Shown piece after piece: positions 1 to 5,336 of a DNA stretch of 7,726 bases. Positions within the stretch are counted from its first letter, which is position 1, and every line of letters starts with the position of its first letter. Both the position numbers and the translations under genes were made by a program. This stretch comes from Bacteroidota bacterium (GTDB lineage: Bacteria > Bacteroidota > Ignavibacteria > SZUA-365 > JAADGX01), in contig JAJRXL010000341.1 in assembly GCA_024276335.1 (NCBI GenBank), forward strand, positions 1 to 7,726. The letters are read 5' to 3'. The notes beneath the pieces were generated by a model that worked only from the letters and a program-made list of their open reading frames with translations, was not told the origin of the DNA and did not search any database.

Positions 1-606
1 GCGTACAAGGAATCCGATGCAAGCCTGGTTGAGATCAACCCGCTGGTCGTAACAAAGGAAGGGCTGGTGCTCGCGCTCGACGCCAAGATGAACTTCGACG
101 ACAACGCACTGTACCGTCATCCCGACATTCTGAAAATGCGGGATACGAAGGAAGAGGATCCGCTGGAAGTCAAGGCGTCGGCAGCACATCTCAACTACAT
201 CAAACTGGACGGAAACGTCGGCTGCATGGTCAACGGCGCGGGTCTCGCCATGGCAACGATGGACATGATCAAGCTGTCCGGCGGCGAACCAGCTAACTTT
301 CTCGACGTGGGCGGAAGCGCCAGCGCGGAAACCGTGGAGCAGGGATTCCGTATCATCCTTGCCGATAAAAACGTCAAAGCCATCCTGATCAACATCTTCG
401 GCGGCATCGTGCGCGCCGACCGGGTCGCCCAGGGGGTAGTACAGGCGGCGAAGAACACAAAAGTCAAGATTCCCATCGTCGTTCGACTGGCCGGTACGAA
501 CGCCGACAAAGCGGGGGATATCCTGGCCAGGTCGGGGCTTTCATTCAAAGTTGCCCACGACTTGAAAGAAGCCGCAGCAAACGTCAACAAGGCCCTTGCA
601 TCCTGA
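1..606 (+). CDS. sucC: Succinyl-CoA synthetase (ADP/GDP-forming) beta subunit, C-terminal part
   Basis: The last 201 residues of the beta subunit, which with the alpha subunit interconverts succinyl-CoA and succinate with substrate-level NTP formation in the TCA cycle. The frame is open from base 1, so the N-terminal ATP-grasp part lies outside the window. Visible marks are EINPL (11-15) and LDAK (26-29), whose Asn13 and Asp27 have the spacing of the Mg-ATP ligands of E. coli SucC. They are followed by the C-terminal CoA-ligase-like domain: NGAGLAM (78-84), GGEPANFLDVGG (94-105), NIFGGIVR (131-138) and VVRLAGTNAD (160-169). The family usually has RCD where this protein has RAD (138-140), a mild substitution. 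The stop TGA at 604-606 is followed by a terminator. No sucD follows, although sucC-sucD is the common order. Family identity is near certain; NTP preference cannot be read. Confidence 0.96.
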   Translation, partial: AYKESDASLVEINPLVVTKEGLVLALDAKMNFDDNALYRHPDILKMRDTKEEDPLEVKASAAHLNYIKLDGNVGCMVNGAGLAMATMDMIKLSGGEPANFLDVGGSASAETVEQGFRIILADKNVKAILINIFGGIVRADRVAQGVVQAAKNTKVKIPIVVRLAGTNADKAGDILARSGLSFKVAHDLKEAAANVNKALAS

Positions 607-632
607 AGCATAGAGGTGAATAACGGCAAACG

Positions 633-661
633 AAAAAGACCGCCATCGTCGCGGTCTTTTT
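633..661. terminator. Bidirectional intrinsic terminator between convergent genes
   Basis: A perfect 11-bp stem (633-643 with 651-661) encloses a 7-nt loop (644-650). The stem starts with five A and ends with five T, so an RNA from either strand has a GC-rich hairpin core (GACCGC/GCGGTC) followed by a U run. It lies 27 bases after the sucC stop and 23 bases beyond the hydrolase stop, so it can serve both convergent genes. Confidence 0.88.
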
Positions 662-683
662 CATTACCTGGGACATGGTAAAA

Positions 684-1532
684 TTAAACGTGATCCTTCA
701 GCCAGTCGGCAGTTCCCTGTAATACTGATGCCAGGGCCGGAGGCATTCCTTCAAACGGGTGCCGGGCGCCGAACACGTGATCGGCATTCGGCACGATAAG
801 CATATCCGTTCGCTCCTTGTTCGCCGCTTCGTAAATCTTCCCGGCTTCTTCCACGGGTACGGAGACATCCTGCTCCCCGTGGACGATAAGCAAAGGGACC
901 TCCAGTTTTTTCACCCCCTTCAGGATATCGAATCGCTCGCGGTTCGCCTCGAAGTCCTCGAGCAGGCTGACCTTCATAGGCATGCGTTGATTCGTCCGCG
1001 TATTCATCACCTCGATGATACCCTTCGCTTTCCAGCGCTTCCTGGTTTCCGGTCCCCACCGATCGAAGGTCGAAACGGAAGCCCAGCTCACTACCGCTTT
1101 TACCCGCGGCTCCTCGGCGGCCTTGAGGATGACAATTCCCCCGCCCCGGCTGTGGCCAAGCAAAGCCACGCGCGAGGTATCGGCGGCATAGGGGAACAAT
1201 CGACCACCCGTCACTTCTTCGATTACCGCCTGCAGATCCTCCATCTCTTTGCTTAACGTGTTCTCGGCGAATTTCTCCAGTTCCGTGAACTCCGTCTCGT
1301 TGTCGCCGATCCCGTTGTGCGAAAAGTTGAACCGTATAGCAATCCATCCCAGGCGGGCCAGGAATTCCGCGACCGCGGGGAAAGCGCCCCAATCCTTGAA
1401 TCCCTTGAATCCATGACAGATGATAATAACGGGAGCACCCTCAGGTCGACCGGGGGCGTGAACATTGCCGCGGATGCGGTCGCCGGACGCATTCCTGATT
1501 TCGAACGGGGTTGAGGTGGAAACGGTCATCAT
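684..1532 (-). CDS. Alpha/beta hydrolase (serine hydrolase, dienelactone hydrolase / acyl-peptidase-like)
   Basis: A 282-residue soluble alpha/beta-hydrolase. The order of motifs is canonical: oxyanion-hole HGF (40-42, within CHGFKGFKDWG), nucleophile elbow GHSRGG (126-131, Ser128), acid in HGEQDVSVP (219-226, Asp222) and catalytic His252 in NADHVFG. A lid-like insertion rich in Trp/Arg/Lys (about 155-205) lies between nucleophile and acid. I see no signal peptide, so it is probably cytoplasmic. The substrate cannot be predicted; ester, peptide and lactone hydrolysis are all possible. Start choice: AGGA at 1542-1539 stands 6 nt before ATG 1532 and 9 nt before a second ATG at 1529. A TTG at 1538 is also in frame but abuts the AGGA, so it is unlikely. 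Stop TAA is at 686-684. The gene converges on sucC and diverges from the glycosyltransferase. Confidence 0.9.
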   Translation of the reverse strand: MMTVSTSTPFEIRNASGDRIRGNVHAPGRPEGAPVIIICHGFKGFKDWGAFPAVAEFLARLGWIAIRFNFSHNGIGDNETEFTELEKFAENTLSKEMEDLQAVIEEVTGGRLFPYAADTSRVALLGHSRGGGIVILKAAEEPRVKAVVSWASVSTFDRWGPETRKRWKAKGIIEVMNTRTNQRMPMKVSLLEDFEANRERFDILKGVKKLEVPLLIVHGEQDVSVPVEEAGKIYEAANKERTDMLIVPNADHVFGARHPFEGMPPALASVLQGTADWLKDHV

Positions 1533-1598
1533 ATGCAATCCTGCTATCGTTTATGTTCTTTGCATGCACGGCTCGTAATCCGTAGGTTTCAATGTACG
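1533..1598. promoter_or_regulatory. Divergent intergenic region between hydrolase and glycosyltransferase
   Basis: The 66 bases between the two divergent starts must hold or overlap the promoters for both genes unless those lie inside the coding sequences. It contains the hydrolase ribosome binding site (AGGA, 1542-1539 on the minus strand). I see no convincing paired -35/-10 boxes on either strand. The frame of the glycosyltransferase stays open back to an ATG at 1533, so part of this stretch could be coding if that start were used. Confidence 0.4.
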
Positions 1599-2741
1599 AT
1601 GAAACTCGAACTGATATCAAATCCCATCTATGCTCCTTATCGCGTCGCCCTGGTACACGACTGGCTGACCGGAATGCGCGGTGGTGAGAAGTGTCTCGAA
1701 GTCCTGTGCGAACTCTTCCCCGACGCCCCCATATTCACGCTGCTGGCATACCCAGAACAGCTCTCGCGTACAATTCGACGACACGAAATTCGAACTTCTT
1801 TTCTCCAGCGACTGCCCTTTGCCCGAAACGGTTACAGGAACTACCTGCCGCTTTTCCCCCGTGCCATCGAGAGCTTCGACCTGGATGAATTCGACCTGGT
1901 CATCTCGACATCGCATGCCGTGGCCAAGGGTGTCATTCCCGCCGCGCGAGCATTGCACGTTTCCTACGTCCACACCCCGATGCGATACATCTGGAACATG
2001 TTCGACGCCTACTTCGGAAAAAACCAGGTGGGTTCCATCAAGAGGGCATTTATCGGCTACGCGGCAAAACGCCTGCGTCGATGGGACGTCGCATCCTTCG
2101 AGCGCGTCGATCATTTCATCGCCAATTCCCACCATGTCCGAAAACGCATCGAGCAATACTGGCAACGCACGGCGGAAGTCATCTATCCGCCTGTTGACGT
2201 GGGGCGTTTCCAGGTATCGCATGAACCGGGAGAGTACTTCCTGGTTGTATCTGCCCTCGTTCCCTACAAGCGCGTGGATATTGCCATCGAGGCTTGCAAT
2301 AAGATCCATCATCCCCTCCGTATTATTGGTGATGGACCGGAAAAGGAGCGCCTGAAGGCCCTCGCCGGTCCGACAGTGCGATTCGAGGGATGGTTGTCCA
2401 GTGACGAAATAAGCGCGGGCTTCCAGCACTGCAAGGCACTTCTCTTTCCGGGCGAGGAGGATTTCGGAATCGTTCCAGTGGAGGCCATGGCCTGTGGAAA
2501 ACCGGTCGTCGCATTCGGCGTCGGCGGCGCTACCGAAACCGTGGTCGAGGGGCAGACCGGCGTGTTTTTTCGTAAACAATGCGCCGAAGCACTCATCGAA
2601 GCCATTCGTGATCTCGAGTCCAGGACGTGGCGCCCCGAAATGATCCGGAAGCACGCGGAATCGTTCGACCGCGAGATCTACAAGCACAAGATGCTGGAAG
2701 CCATCCGGTTATACTGGTCCAACCACTGCGAAAACGCATAA
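1599..2741 (+). CDS. GT-B glycosyltransferase, family 4 (WbaZ-like mannosyl/hexosyltransferase)
   Basis: A 380-residue GT4-type glycosyltransferase, which transfers a sugar from a nucleotide-sugar donor to a glycan or lipid-linked acceptor in LPS, O-antigen or exopolysaccharide synthesis. The N-terminal acceptor domain has VHDWLTGMRGGEK (19-31), the glycine loop typical of the family, then VISTSHAVAKG (101-111) and VHTPMRYIW (124-132). The C-terminal donor domain has YPPVD (196-200), VSALVPYKRVD (217-227), GDGPE (244-248), GWLS (264-267) and the EX7E element Glu287-Glu295 within FPGEEDFGIVPVEAMACG. There is no signal peptide or membrane segment, so it is likely cytoplasmic or membrane-peripheral. 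The frame opens at 1533, but family homology begins near residue 14 of the ATG-1599 product, which I prefer. The only nearby SD-like bases are a weak AGG at 1584-1586. It stands alone, without other glycan genes nearby. Donor and acceptor are unknown. Confidence 0.9.
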   Translation: MKLELISNPIYAPYRVALVHDWLTGMRGGEKCLEVLCELFPDAPIFTLLAYPEQLSRTIRRHEIRTSFLQRLPFARNGYRNYLPLFPRAIESFDLDEFDLVISTSHAVAKGVIPAARALHVSYVHTPMRYIWNMFDAYFGKNQVGSIKRAFIGYAAKRLRRWDVASFERVDHFIANSHHVRKRIEQYWQRTAEVIYPPVDVGRFQVSHEPGEYFLVVSALVPYKRVDIAIEACNKIHHPLRIIGDGPEKERLKALAGPTVRFEGWLSSDEISAGFQHCKALLFPGEEDFGIVPVEAMACGKPVVAFGVGGATETVVEGQTGVFFRKQCAEALIEAIRDLESRTWRPEMIRKHAESFDREIYKHKMLEAIRLYWSNHCENA

Positions 2742-2804
2742 TTCGACGCATTTCCACTCACACCGTCATACAACAAGACTTTTGTATTTATTACAATAGG
2801 TAGG

Positions 2805-2819
2805 GTTCTGTATCAGAAC
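2805..2819. repeat. 15-base palindrome GTTCTG-TAT-CAGAAC
   Basis: A perfect 6-bp inverted repeat around a 3-base centre, 64 bases after the glycosyltransferase stop. It is not followed by a T run, so it is a poor intrinsic terminator. Its position just upstream of promoter-like boxes fits a dimeric repressor or activator site. It could also be chance. Confidence 0.35.
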
Positions 2820-2827
2820 GCTCTTGC

Positions 2828-2856
2828 TTGAATGGGTAGAATTAAGGTCTTATACC
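2828..2856 (+). promoter_or_regulatory. Possible sigma-70-type promoter
   Basis: TTGAAT (2828-2833) and TATACC (2851-2856) are separated by 17 bases, each matching the consensus hexamer at four of six positions. The boxes lie just downstream of the 2805-2819 palindrome and point toward the triheme cytochrome. In an AT-rich region such matches arise easily. Confidence 0.25.
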
Positions 2857-2864
2857 TGCCTCCC

Positions 2865-2895
2865 TTTACACCTTTCATTTGCCTCACATTATAAA
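2865..2895 (+). promoter_or_regulatory. Possible second promoter
   Basis: TTTACA (2865-2870) is followed by TATAAA (2890-2895) with a 19-base spacer; reading the -10 as TTATAA (2889-2894) gives 18. Box quality is fair but the spacing is long. It points toward the triheme cytochrome. Confidence 0.22.
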
Positions 2896-2972
2896 ACGCC
2901 AAAAATAAGCAAAAATCCACGATTTCATTATTCGCCCTAGGAACCGGGTGTTCATTGTATCCGGCTTAAATG

Positions 2973-3018
2973 ATTGTAAAGATTTCACTCACACGCCGTA
3001 AGTGCAATATTTTACAAT
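2973..3018. repeat. Spaced inverted repeat ATTGTAAA ... TTTACAAT
   Basis: The 8-base arms at 2973-2980 and 3011-3018 are exact reverse complements with 30 bases between them, putting their centres 38 bases apart. A further ATTACAAT occurs at 2790-2797, matching seven of the eight bases. This could be a set of regulator half-sites or a long-range hairpin in the leader RNA. AT-rich composition makes chance a real alternative. Confidence 0.3.
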
Positions 3019-3134
3019 AATGATGCTTTACAGAGAGCATCGTTCTGCGGTCATAATCAACGAATTCTTGCTGTATTCAGCGTGTTTTGGAATTTCTCAT
3101 CCAATGCACCCGTCATGGTACGGAATTCGAAGCC

Positions 3135-3160
3135 CCAACTCCAGCAGTAAAAGGAGTTGG
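3135..3160 (+). promoter_or_regulatory. Leader hairpin covering the ribosome binding site
   Basis: CCAACTCC (3135-3142) is the exact reverse complement of GGAGTTGG (3153-3160), giving an 8-bp stem with a 10-nt loop (AGCAGTAAAA). The right arm contains GGAG of the AAGGAG ribosome binding site (3151-3156) of the triheme cytochrome, 8 nt before its ATG. When formed, the hairpin should hide the ribosome site, so it could act as a translational switch (RNA thermometer, protein- or ligand-responsive leader). The base pairing is read directly; the function is inferred. Confidence 0.5.
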
Positions 3161-3164
3161 TACA

Positions 3165-3653
3165 ATGTATTGGAAAAAAATTCTGTTTGTTTGTTTCGTT
3201 GCCGCGTTTTTCACCACCACCGGTCATGCCCAGTTTTGGGCCGACGCGTCCGTCCGCAAATCATCGCCGACGAGACTTTCCGTCAGCGATCTGGACTTCG
3301 AATCCCGCAAGTGCATGCGCTGTCATGATGGATCAAACGGCACATATATTCCGCTTCGCCCGGTGACAGCCCCCATAGAACATGTCGAAGCGGGCTCGAT
3401 TAAAACGAAAAACCATTCCGTTGGCATGTTTTACGCGAAGTCGGTGGAAAAACAACCAACGGGATATGTCGATCCCATTTCCCTCAATTCCCGCATCAAA
3501 TTGATTGGCGGAAAGGTGGGATGTTTAAGTTGCCATATAAAAAAGACTGACGAAGAAGGGCCTTCGAGAAACGAGCAGGTCTGTACCAACGATTCGAAAG
3601 CGGCAGAAGAAATTTTTCACGGGAGGCTGTGTCAACAATGCCACATCAAGTGA
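3165..3653 (+). CDS. Exported triheme c-type cytochrome
   Basis: A 162-residue secreted or periplasmic cytochrome. Residues 1-22 form a clear Sec signal peptide: MYWKK, hydrophobic ILFVCFVAAFF, and a likely cleavage after GHA. Three CXXCH heme-binding motifs follow: CMRCH (50-54), CLSCH (120-124) and CQQCH (156-160), the last two residues from the end. The start is ATG 3165, preceded by AAGGAG with 8-nt spacing. The frame opens upstream at 3087, but that version would bury the signal peptide. The pattern CHDG (53-56), NHSVGMFY (83-90), GGKVGCLSCH (115-124) and LCQQCHIK at the end runs parallel to hemes 2, 3 and 5 of the pentaheme proteins, so this looks like a shortened relative. Cys140 is unpaired with any motif. 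It is transcribed toward the cytochrome operon and separate from it. Electron partner unknown. Confidence 0.9.
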   Translation: MYWKKILFVCFVAAFFTTTGHAQFWADASVRKSSPTRLSVSDLDFESRKCMRCHDGSNGTYIPLRPVTAPIEHVEAGSIKTKNHSVGMFYAKSVEKQPTGYVDPISLNSRIKLIGGKVGCLSCHIKKTDEEGPSRNEQVCTNDSKAAEEIFHGRLCQQCHIK

Positions 3654-3697
3654 CAGCGGAAGCTGCTTCTCCCTGCGGAACAATGATTTCGAAAAAA

Positions 3698-3718
3698 ACG
3701 GGCTTCGATGAAGCCCGT
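3698..3718 (-). terminator. Intrinsic terminator of the minus-strand cytochrome operon
   Basis: A 9-bp stem (3698-3706 with 3710-3718) with a 3-base loop. On the minus strand the hairpin is followed at once by a run of T (the A run 3692-3698 on the plus strand), 8 bases after the stop codon of the last pentaheme gene. On the plus strand there is no T run, so it should stop the triheme transcript poorly if at all. Confidence 0.85.
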
Positions 3719-3725
3719 CGTTGTA

Positions 3726-4436
3726 TCACTTTTTGTGACACGTCAGGCAAAACGCGCTTCCCGCATTGTCGATTCGCAATGACAACGTCCTCCCTGTCAT
3801 TCCAAAACCGCCGTGAGCGTTATGACAACCCGAGCATCCCTGTGTGTTCCGGGAGATATGCGGATCATGGCATGTCGAGCATTCAACTCTTCCGTTATCA
3901 AGCAAATCATCCTCGATGGTTCCACCCAATCCGGACAACGTCGTGCTCGGATCGTAGAGCTCGCCGTCGGAGGTCGCCAGGGCCGTATTATAGACGAACG
4001 AAACCGGGTGATCATCGCTTAAATCCGTGCCGACCTTTCCCCACGAAGTGAATCGTGTCCCGTTGGTCTGGCCTGCGTGATTCTCGATTGCCACCGTACC
4101 ATCATGACACGACAGGCAAAGCTTCGTCGTGCCAAGCGGCTGGTTCGTCTGCGCATCCAGTGTCGAGCTCGAATAGACCGTGTACGAAGCCGTGGATAGC
4201 TGGTGACTCCACAACGGGGAATTCGGCACAGTCGTAATGGCGTTGTGCGGAACATGGCAGGGGCGGCAGATTTGGTTGCCGCTCCACGATGCGCCGCTGA
4301 AATCGTGATGGCTGTTTCGAATATCCGGTGACAGGATCGCTTCCGTGAGCGTCCCGTTACAGGCCTGAATAATCGTATTGTGGGAAGCGGGCATCGCTCC
4401 CGGCGTTGACGCTGATTGGACCGACAAGTGAACCAT
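3726..4436 (-). CDS. Pentaheme c-type cytochrome, paralogue C (possibly disrupted signal peptide)
   Basis: From ATG 4436 this encodes 236 residues with five CXXCH motifs: CRPCH (57-61), CLSCH (107-111), CSTCH (186-190), CSGCH (201-205) and CLTCH (230-234), ending HKK. Conserved marks are SHHDF (42-46), PHN (63-65), PLWSH (74-78), CHDGTVA (110-116), HPVSF (143-147), GELYDPSTT (158-166) and CHDPHISRN (189-197). From this start there is no proper signal peptide, which a c-type cytochrome needs for export and heme attachment. In the same frame 13 codons upstream is ATG 4475, preceded by a run of six G at 4490-4485. It would add MNRSAFVFYA-stop-IL, a normal signal peptide interrupted by TAG at 4445-4443. 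The gene may therefore be a fresh pseudogene, a readthrough case, a sequencing error, or a protein starting at 4436. It is last in the operon, 48 bases after paralogue B. Confidence 0.85.
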   Translation of the reverse strand: MVHLSVQSASTPGAMPASHNTIIQACNGTLTEAILSPDIRNSHHDFSGASWSGNQICRPCHVPHNAITTVPNSPLWSHQLSTASYTVYSSSTLDAQTNQPLGTTKLCLSCHDGTVAIENHAGQTNGTRFTSWGKVGTDLSDDHPVSFVYNTALATSDGELYDPSTTLSGLGGTIEDDLLDNGRVECSTCHDPHISRNTQGCSGCHNAHGGFGMTGRTLSLRIDNAGSAFCLTCHKK

Positions 4437-4475
4437 CAGGATCTACGCGTAAAAGACAAAAGCTGAACGATTCAT
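4437..4475 (-). other. Signal-peptide start of paralogue C with an in-frame amber codon
   Basis: Reading the minus strand from ATG 4475 gives M-N-R-S-A-F-V-F-Y-A, then TAG (4445-4443), then I-L and the Met at 4436, followed by VHLSVQSAS. The joined sequence has the charge and hydrophobicity of a Sec signal peptide. GGGGGG (4490-4485) lies 9 nt before the ATG, similar to the GGGGGA before paralogue A. The reading frame and the stop are directly visible; that this is the ancestral N-terminus is inferred. Confidence 0.65.
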
Positions 4476-4523
4476 TTGGATATTCCCCCCAGAACAAACT
4501 TTGTATCTGCATGTGGGTACTAC

Positions 4524-5267
4524 TTACTTGTTATGACAAACCAGGCAGAGTTTACTCCGCGAATTGTCGATACGAAGAGAAAGGGTCTTGATCTTGTTTT
4601 CGTGCATGATATGACAACCGGAGCATCCCTGCGTATTACGAGATATGTGGGGATCGTGGCACGATGTGCACTCCACTCTCCCGTTGTCAAGAAGGTCTTC
4701 AGCAATCGTGCCTCCAAGACCGGAGGCGGTTGAAACGGGATCGCGTAATTTGCGATCCATAATCACAAGTCCATCATCATAGGGAAAAGAAACGGGATGG
4801 GAACTGCTCAAATCTATTTTGAACTCACCCGCAAGAAGCAGGGGTTGTCCCGTTTCCGATTCTGCGTGGCTTTCAATGGCAACCGTTCCATCATGGCAGG
4901 AAAGACACAACTTGGAAATACCGGACGGTTGCCCTACAAACGCATTCATCGTCGGGCTTGAATACATCGTGAACGGCGGTACGCGCGAGGTACTGCTCCA
5001 TGCGGGGGTTTCGTAACTCGTTGAATCCGTTACTTCCGGTACATGACACGGTTGGCACATGGTCATGCTCCTCCAGGAAGCGCTTCGGAAATCGTGGTGG
5101 CTGTCCTTGATATCCGGATGATGAGCCATCATCAGGATATGCGAACGAATGACGCCTTCGCGATCGCCCGAACGTTTATTGTCGTGGTCCTTCCCAACCT
5201 GGACACCTCCCTGGTTAAGCAGCAGCATGGGAAAAATCCAAATCAATATGTAGTTCAAGATTTTCAT
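4524..5267 (-). CDS. Pentaheme c-type cytochrome, paralogue B
   Basis: A 247-residue exported cytochrome. The signal peptide is MKILNYILIWIFPMLLLNQG with cleavage near residue 20-24, followed by a charged stretch (25-45). Five CXXCH motifs: CQPCH (71-75), CLSCH (121-125), CTSCH (200-204), CSGCH (215-219) and CLVCH (241-245). It shares SHHDF (56-60), CHDGTVA (124-130), HPVSF (157-161), SGLGGTI (182-188) and CHDPHISRN (203-211) with its neighbours. It is the most divergent of the three before heme 2: the PHN after heme 1 is PEV (77-79) and PLWSH is PAWSS (88-92), so two histidines present in both sisters are missing. It has instead an extra HH at 49-50. Start ATG 5267 is preceded by GAAGG directly abutting and by GAG further up, so the ribosome site is weak. 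It lies 69 bases after paralogue A. Confidence 0.9.
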   Translation of the reverse strand: MKILNYILIWIFPMLLLNQGGVQVGKDHDNKRSGDREGVIRSHILMMAHHPDIKDSHHDFRSASWRSMTMCQPCHVPEVTDSTSYETPAWSSTSRVPPFTMYSSPTMNAFVGQPSGISKLCLSCHDGTVAIESHAESETGQPLLLAGEFKIDLSSSHPVSFPYDDGLVIMDRKLRDPVSTASGLGGTIAEDLLDNGRVECTSCHDPHISRNTQGCSGCHIMHENKIKTLSLRIDNSRSKLCLVCHNK

Positions 5268-5336
5268 CCTTCACTCTACATGATTGATCGCCATTGACGT
5301 TTTCTCTTCCCTACCAACATAAAACCTGCATAAGCC

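Larger units (their letters stand above)
2742..3164. other. Long AT-rich non-coding region upstream of the triheme cytochrome
   Basis: These 423 bases between the glycosyltransferase stop and the cytochrome start have no convincing gene on either strand and are clearly more AT-rich than their neighbours. They contain a palindrome (2805-2819), two promoter-like box pairs (2828-2856 and 2865-2895), an inverted pair of ATTGTAAA/TTTACAAT boxes (2973-3018) with a further partial copy near 2791, and a ribosome-site hairpin (3135-3160). If the promoter-like boxes are real, the cytochrome mRNA has a leader of about 260-300 nt, long enough for a structured regulatory RNA. No known riboswitch class was recognised. 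Confidence 0.6.

Noticed and set aside
1533..1598. Upstream ATG 1533 for the glycosyltransferase
   Set aside because: It would add 22 residues with no family similarity and would overlap the ribosome site and presumed promoter space of the divergent hydrolase. ATG 1599 fits the usual family length better.
1617..2687. A long open frame (about 356 codons) on the minus strand opposite the glycosyltransferase
   Set aside because: The plus frame has clear GT4 motifs in the right order. The minus product has no recognisable domain and is the usual codon-bias shadow of a real gene.
3117..3132. Sigma-54-like sequence TGGTACGGAATTCGA
   Set aside because: The GG element is followed after 10 bases by GA rather than the required GC, and the -24 box deviates as well.
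3087..3164. Upstream in-frame start for the triheme cytochrome (26 extra residues)
   Set aside because: It would put polar residues before the signal peptide. ATG 3165 has AAGGAG at ideal spacing and an immediate MYWKK signal start.
2742..3164. c-di-GMP (GEMM) riboswitch before the cytochrome gene
   Set aside because: GEMM elements often precede multiheme cytochromes in Geobacter-type genomes, but I could not find the conserved GEMM core segments in order here.
3002..3328. Open frame of 108 codons starting in the leader and overlapping the triheme cytochrome
   Set aside because: It overlaps the signal peptide and first heme region of a well-supported gene in another frame, has no recognisable domain, and no good ribosome site was seen.
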